This document shows positions 1 to 12,757 of a stretch of DNA of 64,000 nucleotides, one piece after another (the first letter of the stretch is position 1; every line of letters starts with the position of its first letter). Position numbers and translations under genes: made by a program. The DNA comes from Mucor racemosus (taxonomy: Eukaryota; Mucoromycota; Mucoromycetes; Mucorales; Mucoraceae). The notes under the pieces were generated by a model. It saw only the letters and a program-made list of their open reading frames with translations. It made no database searches and was not told where the DNA came from. The stretch covers positions 1,798,001-1,862,000 of the forward strand of contig JAPEHQ010000004.1 in NCBI GenBank assembly GCA_027405735.1, given 5' to 3'.

Positions 1-512
1 CGTTGCTGTTGCTGTTGCTGTTGCTGTACTAGTTGTTGTTATTGCTGGATTATTATCTATAATAAACATTATAGTTTTTGTAAGGAAACAAAAAAAAAAC
101 AAAGAAAAAAAAAAGGGAAAGAGGAATAAATAAATAAAAAGATCAAAATTAATAAGGGATCAACAACTTACAATAATAATTTAATGATGAATTATAAGGA
201 AAAGGAGATTCATAACTTTGATAGTTATATCGGTTGTTATAGTTATTGGTAGGGGAGGAGAAGGAATACTTCTTATCCGTTGCAGTGACGTTGATGTGCA
301 TATGGCGAGAAAGAGGAGGAACTGTTGAATGAATGTCATCATTATCATCATCATCATGCTTTGTGTCTAACAACCATTGTTTTGAGTCCTATTGAAAGGT
401 TTTGTTAGAATCAAGTCATGAAAATACTAAATAAACCAACATTTGTGAGTGTATCAGTTGTGTATAAACTATCTTCTGACGTTTGATCAAGTTGTAACAA
501 TACGTTTGCCAT
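1..512 (-). CDS. 5' part of an unknown low-complexity protein (runs off left edge)
   Basis: I assembled three exons by phase: 512-441 (ATG at 512), 388-172 and 56-1, giving about 115 residues before the window ends. The first intron (440-389) has a weak GTTGGT donor but a good branch site (TCTAAC) and acceptor (CAATAG); the second (171-57) has a GTAAGT donor and TATAG acceptor. The protein starts MANVLLQLDQ, has an acidic HDDDDNDD stretch, then Asn/Tyr/Ser-rich sequence, and enters a Thr/Ala dipeptide run coded by ACAGCA repeats at positions 1-30. No domain is recognised. The in-frame TTG at 373 is not a plausible eukaryotic start, which is why the upstream exon was sought. The exon structure is an inference; the open phases across both joins support it. 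Confidence 0.5.
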
Positions 513-1594
513 TAATTTATTAAAAATTTCTTTTTTCTCGAATAAAACATTTGATTTTCAATCAATCGGCAAAGAAAAGAGGAAAAGAAAGAAAAAAGAG
601 ATAAGAAAAGCAGCACTGTGCACTTTTGTTTCTGATAAAAAAAAAAAAAATCTAGGAGACGTTGGTACACAAGCCAGCAAAAACAGAAAAAAACCTTTAT
701 TTAGCACTCCCTTTTATTATATGTGTTTGAATGAAAAACATGTATATATAACACAATCATCCCCTTTATTCTCCTCTTTCTTTTTTGTTTTATTCCTGAA
801 ATTAATTAAAAACTCGATATAATTTGCCTTATTTTATGTTGCTTAGTCTGTGTACCTTGCAACTATTTTTGACACAATGCCAAATTCCATTTAAACTTTA
901 TATGCAGATGAGAAATGTCCTTTTAGGGTCAATGACTTGATTTTTCATTTTTTATTTTTGAAATATGTTGTTTACAATAGAAAATTGTTCGTTTTTTATA
1001 TTGCATTAACCTTTTAAATTGAAACTAAACGTTATACATTCACGAGTTTATATAAATATAAACTGATATCAGTGTTGTCGGTTATTTAATCATTATACTT
1101 GGCTTCTTCAGCTTGATCACCACGAGCCATCTAAATATTTAATTAAACTCCACAAACACAGAACATTTGGTGAAACAGAAAGCGGTGATGTTGTGTATGT
1201 TCAAACCAATCTATTCTCTATTGGTTCAAGCATGTATGCACGAGGGAGAACATAATACTTATCCAAATTATTTTTTGCTTAACAAATGCTTGCCTTGGTT
1301 GTATATAAATGTAAATTGCTTGGCATTGTCATGATGTATACAAAACTTATGATTGACAAATCTAGAACAAAAGTCATTGTCAACGTTGATAGGACTGGGA
1401 TAAAATGTACTCATAAGTTCATACTTGCAGAAAGCTCCTGCATATGTAAGATATCTGTATAAAATGACAAAAATTCGGAATATGTACAACTCAACAGAAA
1501 ATGTAATTGAAAAACTGTACCAATGAACCAATCGTGTGTGATAATATAGCACCATACCATAGCTATGTTATGAAAAAAGAATAGCTTCAAACAT
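513..1594. other. Intergenic, upstream of the left-edge gene
   Basis: A+T-rich sequence with poly-A/poly-T tracts (about 637-650 and 778-790). No coding frame with convincing codon use or splice sites is seen. It probably holds the promoter of the minus-strand gene starting at 512. An open frame at 1268-1555 (minus) has no recognisable content. Confidence 0.5.
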
Positions 1595-2512
1595 CTAATG
1601 TTCCTGAATAAACTCTCTGTTTAGTTCCTGATTGTCATGCAGAATTCGGTTCCTGGTGCTACGCTGAATTTCAATATCGCATTTCTGTACACAAACATAA
1701 AACTTTTATGCCTTCATTATACGTTTTCAAAACGTATTTTTGCAGAAAAAAAAATATATAAATACATTGGACACTTCAAAAAACGTAATATCAACAATGT
1801 GTCAGATTTCATGTTGACTAAGTTGGTCTAAAAACCTTTTAAATTCCCAAAATTGCATCTTTTTATTGATGAAAAAAAAAACCCGAGATAAGTAATTAAA
1901 CATTGCATCTCGGCTAGATTACAGCCGAACCTAAAGCACATGAAATTAGTATACAAACAATGAAAGTGCTTCAATGCATCACGACTTTCTCTAACCAAAA
2001 CATAAAGTGCATAGTCTTTGTTTATAATGTGTGTAATTTTCGGAGTAGTTATTTCAATCCTTTTCGAAAACAGGTCCATAATAATAATTCAAGTGGTGCA
2101 TGGTGTATAACCAATATCAGCTGCTCATTGAAGAAGTTTTCAAATCTAATAACTTTTACAAAATGCTGTGAGCCAATGCAACTAATGCTTTCAATTATGA
2201 ACGGCCAATATAATAGTCTGAAACAGAGGTTATTGGGGGAATTAAACGCGAGATCTAATCCAATAGTGATAATTGTTTGAGCTTGAATACGATAGTTTTG
2301 GCCTCAATGTTGTATTTGTTGGATGCAGAATGTTGAAAACCATAAAACCGATCATCAAATATATAATAAAGCTAACATAAAACCCATAAGGCTCCATTAA
2401 ATAAACAAAATTGACCTGTATATTCACACTTGAATGTCTCGATTTCATAGTTTGCAGCCATTTCTAGCGCACAGGAACCCACCAAAGGAATTCTATCATT
2501 CAATAAATTCAT
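1595..2512 (-). pseudogene. Decayed or poorly resolved multi-exon coding region, unknown product
   Basis: Several coding-like stretches follow each other on the minus strand in different frames. The first starts at an ATG at 2512 (MNLLNDRIPLVGSCALE...). A second at about 2310-2060 contains ITIGLDLAFNSPNNL and LLYWPFIIESISC. A third at about 2079-1830 contains VRESRDALKHFHC, and a last one ends ...NQELNREFIQEH with a stop at 1595-1597. One join can be made in phase (donor near 2416, acceptor TTGAG near 2310), but later joins need frameshifts or unseen introns. I therefore call it a decayed gene or a gene with unresolved introns. No family is recognised. Confidence 0.3.
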
Positions 2513-3389
2513 TCTGAAGGATTTTTACAATTTTTTTCCAATGATGATTTCAAACCAATTTCTGCCTTACTACCCCTCATCCAAAATCGCAATTTTCACA
2601 AAATTCAATTTTTCAGGCGAATATTGAGACTTTTCACTAAGATAATAACTGGGTTTATATGACTTAAATAACGCTATCTTTGCGATGGTAGTGTTTGTTT
2701 TGCGCTTGAAATCCAATTTTTTGACTTTTTTTCAGAAAAACTAAAATCATAGTTTATCAAAGTTAATTTCAATTTTTGTAACAAAAATAAACAAGATAAA
2801 AATATCATAATATAGGAAATTTCAAATTACATATATTTTATTATAAACTGTTTTGCGTTTTGTTTTATAGTTTTGGCTTTAAAAATTCTTTGAAAACTAA
2901 AAAATTTCCTAAAATGACAAACTGGATGGCAATCTGGTTGTTTGATTTTTAAGATTTTAAACCCCGGTATCACCAGAAAAATTTATATAAATTTAGGGTA
3001 ATCTCCATGTACCGTTTGAAATCAACTATTGTTGGTGTTGAGTCATACTTTTCTCGTTTGTTTTTATATCTTGTGGCCATTCATACATATTGGTGAAGGC
3101 TTATAAAAAAGAAACAAAGCATATATAGTGAAAACAGGGCTGCAATCTTTTTTTGCTTGAGGCTAGGCTGAAGTATGCAAAGCTATAATTATGATATACA
3201 GTATATAAAGCATACGCTTAAGTTTAATTAAAAAGTTGATAATCATTTAAAAGTGCGGCAATTTATGTATAGAATTAAAAAAAAAGGGGGTTTTATGTGG
3301 TTTTATGTGGTTTTAAAGCAGACGCTATTTTACAATTACAATGAATAATACATATAGTATACACAAATAGTAGTATTAGTTGATTATAA
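2513..3389. other. Non-genic A+T-rich stretch
   Basis: No supported gene. Around 2572-2588 it contains CCCCTCATCCAAAATCG, a variant of the motif CCTCGTCCAAAATT that is conserved inside repeat families A and B elsewhere in the window, so this may be an old fragment of the same kind of repeat. The 3' end of the next gene is at 3390. Confidence 0.4.
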
Positions 3390-4348
3390 TTAAGTTGATG
3401 TTCTAATGCCTTTGATATAAGACTGTACTGCTACTGCTACACTAACATCAGCATACGACTTGTACATCTTTTCTACAGCAGTTTTAACCGATGATATCAC
3501 ATCTACATTAGCGCTAATTTGGATTTTCAGTACACCAGGAATATCTACTTGCAAATCTTTAATGTGTGCACTGAGCTGTTTATCGACACAAGATTTGAGA
3601 GTCTTTTGAATAGTTGGTAATTTTACTTGCAATTCAGTTCTCGCAATAGTTTCTGCTTTGATCAAGACATTTGTTAATTGTTTTGTTGTTAAAGTTTTTT
3701 GTTTTTTTGTAGTTGATACAAAAAGTTGATCAATAGCAGGAGTAATTGATTCTGAAAGAGTTTCTTCAATTTCTTTCTCAACTGTTTTAGTCATTTGAGC
3801 TATTTTTGTGATACATGTCTTTTAGTATAACTTTGTCTGTGTGTAGATGTATATGTGTTACATGTAATTACTTTTTAATCCATCTACAGCAGCCGTTTGT
3901 ATAGCTTCAATTTGTGCATTTCCTACATGAACTGCTCCTCCCATTATACTAGTTTTAATAACAATACTTGCTTTTACTTTTTGAAAGACCTACATGATAT
4001 AAAAATTAGCATTTTTAATGGCATGATGTGCTATGAACTTACCGAAGCGGAGATCTTTGTTGTAATCTGAGTGTGTATGCGAGCTTTTATTTGAGCAACA
4101 ATGATTGTGGATAACTCTGGAGTGACAGGTATGGTTTGCTTTGATGCTCGTTTCATCAGCACATTTACTAAATGTCGATAGATGACGTCTTTATTATAAT
4201 CTTCTGGTAAAATTTTATAAATAGTTTCTGAAGTAGTAGAAATAGTGGTTGATTTGGAGATGCCATTAGTGTCATTTCCAGCGACTAGTAAATTTGTGAT
4301 ACAACAGCACAAGAGGGCAATCAAAAAGTTTATGTGTTTAATAAGCAT
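3390..4348 (-). CDS. Predicted secreted protein, about 277 aa, unknown function
   Basis: Three exons join in phase: 4348-4043, 3989-3872 and 3799-3390 (introns with GTAAGT/TAG and GTAATT/TAG; total 834 nt). The N-terminus is a clear signal peptide: Lys near the start, then a hydrophobic core NFLIALLCCCI ending around AGNDTNG. The rest is rich in Thr, Ile, Val and Lys, with repeated amphipathic helix-like segments such as IIVAQIKARIHTQI, SIVIKTSIMGGAVH, KQLSAHIKDLQV and IKGIRTST at the C-terminus. There is no catalytic motif or cysteine framework, and the only cysteines after the signal are few. Likely extracellular or cell-wall associated; the family is not recognised. The splice model is well supported because all three frames join without a stop. 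Confidence 0.65.
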
Positions 4349-4382
4349 CTTTCAAGATCCTAATGAATTTTCTTTTACATTT

Positions 4383-4394
4383 TTTATATAAATA
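4383..4394 (-). promoter_or_regulatory. TATA-like element of the secreted-protein gene
   Basis: On the minus strand the sequence TTTATATAAA lies about 35-45 bases before the ATG at 4348. It is suggestive only, because the whole region is A+T-rich. Confidence 0.3.
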
Positions 4395-4703
4395 AAGACA
4401 CTGCTTTTTATACTTGAAATTCGTCAAGGAGTATATATCTACATGTCTATCATTTTATTTTAAGACAATCGTATATTATTTATTAAGATTGACGTATAGA
4501 CAGAAAGCTTTATAGAGTTTGTGTTAAGTTACAGTTTCATGAATTCAAGTATAAATTAGGAAAAGAAGGATAATCATCCCATGTGTTTTCATTATCCTTG
4601 CCACTATAAATCGACTCCTTATATAAAACATCTCGTTCTTTGCTTCTCTAATATTGGATTTGTGTAATCAGTCATGATTCTTTCCGTGAATCAACTGCTT
4701 CGA

Positions 4704-4734
<31 letters not shown>

Positions 4735-5490
4735 GGATCCCCCTGTAAAATACCCTCCCTCTCTACCTCCTTCTTGGCCTTTTTCTCCTTGTTCTAAACT
4801 TACTCACCCCTCAAAAACTAAAATAGAACAACACAACATGAGAGAGCGAATATTTTGTTTGTACAATGAATTGCATGAATGAATTTTTGAAAACCAAAAA
4901 AAAAAAAAAGCACCCGAGATTTTCAGTGTTTAGTATATCATGTTGCACACAAAAAGTGTCCGACAAGTATTGTTTTATAAATCCTTTTAAAAGGGAGAAG
5001 ATTAGGAAAGAAGGAGTGAAAGGGATTATATTCTTGGTGGTATAAATATACAAGAGGAATTTTATTATCAAATTACTTCATTTCTCTACATATTCATGTC
5101 GTTGTATTTTATCATGTAAATATTTTAGCATGAATTTCAAGGGAATTTTTTCTTTGTTTTTTATAAATCCCACATCTCAGGTGTCCTTTTATTATATATA
5201 TATATAAAATGGATGTATTTCTCTGTTTTATATTATGCGTGTGTGACAGTACATTAATATTTGCATCATAAATTACCAGTTTTTTAACTGTACAAGCAGA
5301 ATTATAGAACTAAAAAGAAGCACACATATGAACAGTTGAAATATTGTACATTGAGGAAATCGATTAACCTTTTTTAGGGGACCGCCGCCTTTTTAAGAAT
5401 TAAATCACTCAACAAAAAATCTTGTATTCTTTTTCTTTTCTTCCCTCTCTCTTTTTCTCTATATATAATTATTTCCTATAAATAAAAAAA
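4395..5490. other. Intergenic with a 28-base T tract
   Basis: The stretch between the secreted-protein gene and the FHA-RING gene has no supported gene. It holds an uninterrupted T run at 4707-4734 followed by GGATCCCCC, and a short TA repeat near 5194-5207. A pyrimidine-rich run (5428-5461) just before the ATG at 5491 probably belongs to the promoter/5' UTR of the FHA-RING gene. The open frame at 4811-5071 is judged accidental. Confidence 0.5.
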
Positions 5491-7553
5491 ATGGCACCAT
5501 CTACATCCACTGCTACTGCTTCAACTAGTAGTACTCCAGTAGAAGGCGTTAGGAGAAGATCACTTAGTGGAGCATCAGCACTATTAGCAAGAAGATTTAC
5601 TAGAAATACTACAACTGCACCATCATCAACATCAGAACCGAGACCAACAGCATCAAAATCCGAATCAACAACTAAAAGAAGAGCAACAATTGCATCTTCT
5701 GTCTCTTCAACATTGGATCAAAATAATGTAGATAAAGTTCATGTCCGAATTGTTCCAAATATTGATAATCCTAGTCGAAGTTTGATCTTTGATATTGTTG
5801 ATAGACAATTACAAGTTGGATCAGTCATTAGAATTGGTCGATACTCTGAAAGACATGCTAATTTAAATTGCATGTCTTTTAAAAGTAAGGTAGTTTCTCG
5901 ATGTCATTGTGAAGTCTGGGTTGAAACTGATGGCAAGGTAAATATGAATAACCCATTAAATCGCCTATTTAAATTTAAAAGCTCAGTTCAAAATTTAAAT
6001 TTTGACATCTTTTAGTTGTATATTAGAGATACTAAATCATCATCCGGTACCTTTTTAAATCATGTTCGATTAAGTCCTGCAGGAAATGAGAGCAGACCTG
6101 TAGAATTACATGATGGCGATATTGTACAATTAGGCGTTGATTTTCAAGGCGGTAGAGAAGAAGTGTATCGTTCAGTAAAAATGCGATTTGAATTGAATCG
6201 ATCAAACAGACATAGACCATTATCATTTAATTTAAATGCTTTTCAAAATCTCCGTAATCTCACTCAAGCAGCAGCAGCAGCAGCAGCGCCAACACCCCCT
6301 CTTCCTCTTTCTCAAGAAGATAGTAATAACAATAATCTTAGGAACACTATCATTGATACAACAACTAGTAACTTAATTAGTACACCACCTGCATCAGAAA
6401 TACAACTCGAAAAAGAACAAACAAAATTAACAGACATACCAAATAACAACGATACCAGTATTACTACAACAACAACAACAACATCCACTAGTAATAATGA
6501 TGTAGAGGAATGCTGTATTTGTTTATATGCATTAGCTCCTTTTCAAGCACTCTTTGTATCTCCATGTTCTCATACTTATCATTTTAAATGCATTCGACCT
6601 TTATTACAAAGTTATCCTGGATTTCAATGCCCTATATGTCGAACTTATTCTGATCTTGAGGCAAGTGTTACTATTGAAGCAGATGAAGTCATTGATATCT
6701 GCTGTACAAGTAGTAATAATCATGAAAGATCGAATACTGTAACAACTGCACCTCCAGCAGATTCTGAGTTGAGTTTACAATCTCCAGAATCCTCTGATAA
6801 TGTGATACATAATCCATTACATGTCACTGATCCTTATTCAACTACCTTTGTATCTTCTCCTGTCATCTATTCCGAAACATTGCCGGATCCTTCTTCCTCC
6901 TCATCCTCCTCTTCATCCTCCCCTGTTAATCAAAGTAAGTAACAGACGTTGTTAAAAGGAGAATTTTCTTGTAGTTTATATTAATGTGTTAATTAGATCA
7001 AACATCTGAAATATTACAGCATGTGATTGAAGAATCAACAACATCGAACTCTCCTCGACCACTTCAACAACAAGTGGAAGAAGAAGAGGATCACGGTGTT
7101 TTATCAAATACTGAAGACGAAGAAGATGATATTGAAATAGAAGAAGATGTTGACATGTCAAATCTTCCAACAGTAGAACAAACTACAACTCAAGTTCCAA
7201 CAAGAGGTACTTCTACTTCTACTTCAGTTATACCTAAAAGAGAAAGAAGATCAAGCCATATTATGGATAAATTAAAAATGGTCTTTTTTGAAAAGAGAAA
7301 ATCAGCGACATCAACTCAACAACAAAGTAAACACTCTAGACATAGCCATAAGAAACGACAAAGGCCATTATCATATCCTAATTTATTATCTATTGCATCT
7401 GATGAACAACAGCCACCTTCATTACCACCTCATGCTGAAAGTAGTAGCCAACCATTGAATCTATCAAGGCATATTACTACACCAGAAAGATCATCAACAT
7501 CAACGACAACAAGAACAACAACAAGACCATTAAGGATGGAAATCAACTCTTAG
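5491..7553 (+). CDS. FHA-RING E3 ubiquitin ligase (Dma1/Dma2-CHFR type)
   Basis: Exons 5491-5937, 6016-6934 and 6997-7553 (introns GTAAAT...TTTTAG and GTAAGT...ATTAG) give 640 aa. A Ser/Thr-rich N-terminus is followed by an FHA domain (about residues 90-205) with the phosphothreonine-binding signatures RIGR (114-117), SRCH (136-139) and SSSGTFLN (157-164). After a poly-Ala and low-complexity linker comes a RING-H2 finger (about 304-350) with CCICL, CSHTYHFKC and CPIC. FHA followed by RING is the architecture of the yeast/fission yeast Dma proteins, which ubiquitylate septin- and spindle-checkpoint-related targets; that role is inferred from the family. The C-terminal 290 residues are disordered, acidic and Gln/Ser-rich, longer than the compact tails usual in Dma proteins. 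Its stop codon overlaps that of the convergent HD-domain gene. Confidence 0.85.
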
Positions 7554-8475
7554 ATATTGCTAAATTCACGATCAATTTGCTCAACGAATGCTTGCATGAA
7601 TCTATCACGTTCTATTGCCAAGGATTTTCCTTTGGGTGTTCTCATCATTGATTTAAGTCTAAACAATTTCTCTAAAACATAATAATTTATATCAATTATC
7701 CTCCTTTATACACAAACACACATATATATCAAATAAAATGAGAAAAAAAAAAGCTTATATATACCATGAAAATGGGTAATAGCAGAATTATTGTTGTTGG
7801 ATTCTTTGAGATAATCTTGCTGCGAAATATTTTCAATGGCTACATGTTCTGGCACATACAATGGTCTGTTTTTAGCTCCACTAAAAGCTGCACATCGCAA
7901 GACTCCAAAAGCGCCAATAGCATCAAGTTTATCCGCATCTTGGACCCTGAATAAAATTTTAATACAATATACATTTTGAACCATTTGAAACATACGCGTG
8001 TAGTTCAAGACATGAATTTCTCCATTCAACTTCTGCGGCATCATCTTTTTCATCATTCCAACCTAATTCCTTACTGAAACCAACATGATCTACAATATTG
8101 GCAACGACATCGGCTTTTGCATAGCCAAGATCAAGCAAAAATGTCTTGATCAATTGACCACCGGTTTCTTTTCCTTGATAATACTTTCTATCACCTACAT
8201 CATGGCAGAGTGCAGCTAGCTCGACCAATTCCAAATCAATAGCTACACTGCCATCTTTTGATAAATCAGTTGCTATGCAACGAGCTAAAAAAAATCGTAA
8301 TTGCGCAGTAATGTCTGTCATTTCAGTTACCATGACAACGATCAAGATGTATAATTTACATACCCAGATTGGTAACTCTATCAACATGATACATGTCATG
8401 AGATGGATCAAGACCAGACATATAGCCAGATACCATCTTTCTGGTCTCTTCAAGTATTTTAGTGTAAGAATTCAT
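7550..8475 (-). CDS. HD-domain metal-dependent phosphohydrolase, 234 aa
   Basis: Four exons join in phase: 8475-8364, 8284-7996, 7946-7765 and 7671-7550. The start MNSYTKILEETRK at 8475 is chosen because an in-frame stop lies directly upstream. HD-superfamily residues are visible: H26/H30 in SHDMYHVDRV, the HD doublet in LCHDVGDRKY (H65-D66) and Asp in VQDADKLDAIG (about 137-139). The C-terminus has the MRTPKGKSLAIERDRFM segment typical of the YedJ-like/uncharacterised HD hydrolases of bacteria and fungi. Probably a cytosolic nucleotide or phosphate-ester hydrolase; the substrate is unknown. It is convergent with, and overlaps by stop codons, the FHA-RING gene, and it is divergent from the NDR kinase with about 220 bp between the starts. 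Confidence 0.85.
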
Positions 8476-8694
8476 TTATTTTGTAATAAAAAAGAAAGGT
8501 TAAAAGGGAGGTGTTTTGATTTATTATACATTGCCATGGCGGAGAATCCAAGAGTATATTTAGAAGCAAGACTTGTAAATTGAATTTTGTAATCCAATCA
8601 ATCATTCGAATGCTGCTGTAGAGTAATAATAAAATGTTCTCAATTTTCACTTTTCTATTTTCTTTTTTCTATTTTTACTAGCGGATAAATTAAT
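8476..8694. promoter_or_regulatory. Shared divergent promoter region of the HD hydrolase and NDR kinase genes
   Basis: 219 bp separate the minus-strand ATG (8475) from the plus-strand ATG (8695). No other gene fits, so the region must carry both promoters and 5' UTRs. A pyrimidine-rich stretch (about 8648-8680) lies just before the kinase start. Confidence 0.5.
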
Positions 8695-10580
<1,886 letters not shown>

Positions 10581-10914
10581 AAAATTTACAACCCACAAGA
10601 TACCTTTTTTTTTATATATATACAAACAAAAACATGCCATATAAATAATTCAATGCACAAACCCACGCACTTACGCACACAACCACACACACATACGCCA
10701 ACAATATGACACTCGCACACACAACTTACTCACACTTACACAATACCTATTTCGTTTTGTTAATCTTTGATTTTTGAATAAAATTTTAAACAACTTGAAA
10801 GAGGCAGTTGCTGCATTATGTATATATAAAATAGATACTCTAGATGACTACTAGAAATGTGTATGTAAACTATCCAGCAAACTCAAAGTGATTCATAGCG
10901 AGCTTTTGAATTAA
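10581..10914. other. 3' flank of the NDR kinase gene with a CA-rich tract
   Basis: Probable 3' UTR and spacer. A C/A-only-rich stretch with many CACA and ACGC steps spans about 10660-10745. No gene is seen. The first copy of repeat family A begins just beyond. Confidence 0.5.
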
Positions 10915-12050
10915 TGAAATCATTTTACGATATACTTTAGACACTGGAAAATAGATACGAATTGGTCGCATTATGCTATCTGTTCTTAAAATTATTTTAT
11001 ACCTCACGAAAGGTTCAAAAACACTACTTTTTCCTTGAAAACTGGGTTTCACTTTTCATCGTTGCTATACTTTTTTTTTCACTAAATAACACCAAGATAA
11101 AATTATATGCCAATGTACCTGAGATGTTCACCTTTAATCCAAAAACTAGTATCCGGAAATATCCTACTTTTTGCAGTTGGTATTAATTTTTCAGTGCTAA
11201 TGTTTCAGATTTTTACGCGTATTTTACTGCTAAAGAATTGAACTTTGAGGCTTCATATCTCTAGAAATAATTAAGCTATACTAACACTTTCTAATAATGA
11301 AACTTACTTGTTTTAAAGTGCACTATAACATATTTAAGTATAAAACAACTCTGAGCGCTTTTATTTTTTTCATTTTTTTTTTGGCATTTCTATAGTAGGT
11401 TTCAAAATATTGGTTGAATTGAGTGGTATGTTTTCTACATGCATGTCATCCAGCTCATTGAGCTCTCTCAGACCCAATTTAGTTTTTTTCAAAATATTGA
11501 TTTTTCGTGGAGATATCCTCAAAAATGTGTACAAAAAGTTACCTTCATCCCTAGCTTCCATTTTCCCCTTGTATACCCTCGTCCAAAATTCTGAATCTGA
11601 AAAAATTTGGACAAAAATTTTGTTTTCTCTACGAAAAATGCAGCTAGAAGATTGTGCAATAGCTTGATCGATAGATAATGTTTTTGCGCATCATCTCAAT
11701 TAGTTATATTTTAAATATGTCTATAAGAAGTGATGTGTATCTTCAAAAAATCTCTAAAAATTCAATTGCATTTTACGCAAAATTTAATGTGAAATGTTTT
11801 TTCGATTTTTATTTAGATGGATGCAGAATTACAAACTGTACAAGAATTACTTAATACTCTAGTTCAACTTACTTTGCAGTTCAGGAGCATTTAAACGATT
11901 TTGTTTTTTTCATCATTTTTCGTCCATTTTTTAAAATAAATTCTGGAACACCGTTATAATAGGTTTTAAGCTGTGATAATAACTATTATTTTGATTATCT
12001 CGATGAAAAATCAATATTTTTGGCTGAAACAAAAAATACAGAGTAGCAAT
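10915..12050 (+). repeat. Dispersed repeat family A, copy 1
   Basis: About 1.1 kb repeated at 19235-20335 (same orientation) and 54155-55285 (inverted). Shared landmarks in order are TCGCATTATG, CTCACGAAAG, CACCAAGA, TTCAAAATATTG, TTTTTCGTGGAGATATCC, CCTTGTATACCCTCGTCC, TTTTCTCTACGAAAAATG, ACGATTTTGTTTTT and, in copies 1 and 3, TTATCTCGATGAAAAATCAA. The minus strand of all three copies can be read as a related 60-80 residue frame (FLYTFLRISPRKINIL, then ILKPTIEMP), broken by a stop in copy 2. It may be a fossil coding segment or simply follow from the shared ancestry. No terminal repeats were found. Confidence 0.75.
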
Positions 12051-12309
12051 TAATTAGATCTATCTTGTGAATACAGAAATTAAGCCCTGGATAATGAGTT
12101 TTAAGTTTTAAAAATAATAAAATATTATTGACAACTGCAGAAAACAAAGAAAAGAATCACACCCTTATGAATATTGATTCAATTAATCTCCAATTACACA
12201 TGATGATAGATTTAAATATATATACTGCATAAACATTTATATTTCTACTTTCACAAATCACTGTGAATTGAGAAAAGCATCAGCAAAACATGATATTTCT
12301 ATTCAATAC

Positions 12310-12752
12310 TGAAATGCCCAGGATTTAGAATAAATAATGGAGCAAGAAAAATGTATAATTTAATAAAGGAACTTGTTAAATTAAATCACACACAAAAAAC
12401 TGAAGAGAATCTTTATTTAATATCAATAATTTGTCCTATTTATTATATACAATTTCTCTATTACATTTATCCGTTAGATCAGTATTGGATCGATTATATC
12501 TTTCTGATATTCCATGGCAAATCCATCTATTTACATTAGTAACACAGAACATTTAAGTTGAGCTTATTTTACATAACTAAATCCAACAACAAGTGGTGGT
12601 GGGTATGTCTCACATATCCCGCTTCCCGGATCTTGCTTTAGAACAATAAGAACAATCGAGAATGTTATCATAGATCAGTTAGCTGACTTCTTGACAATAA
12701 GGATTACAAATCAAAAGGTTCATTATCTTACGAATAACCCGTGGATGCAACA
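12310..12752 (+). mobile_element. Solo LTR (443 bp) with 5-bp target duplication
   Basis: The element begins TGAAATGCCCAGGATTTAG and ends GTGGATGCAACA, and is flanked on both sides by AATAC (12305-12309 and 12753-12757). TG...CA ends with a 5-bp target duplication indicate an LTR left by recombination of an LTR retrotransposon. No internal region remains. A second LTR of the same length lies inverted at 13775-14217. Confidence 0.8.
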
Positions 12753-12757
12753 AATAC

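Noticed and set aside
373..388. TTG at 373 as translation start of the left-edge gene
   Set aside because: Non-ATG start is unlikely; a splice acceptor at 389-390 and an upstream ATG exon in matching phase explain the frame better.
4811..5071. 86-codon minus-strand open frame
   Set aside because: Composition is Phe/Ile/Ser-rich as expected from A+T-rich DNA; no start context, splice sites or similarity.
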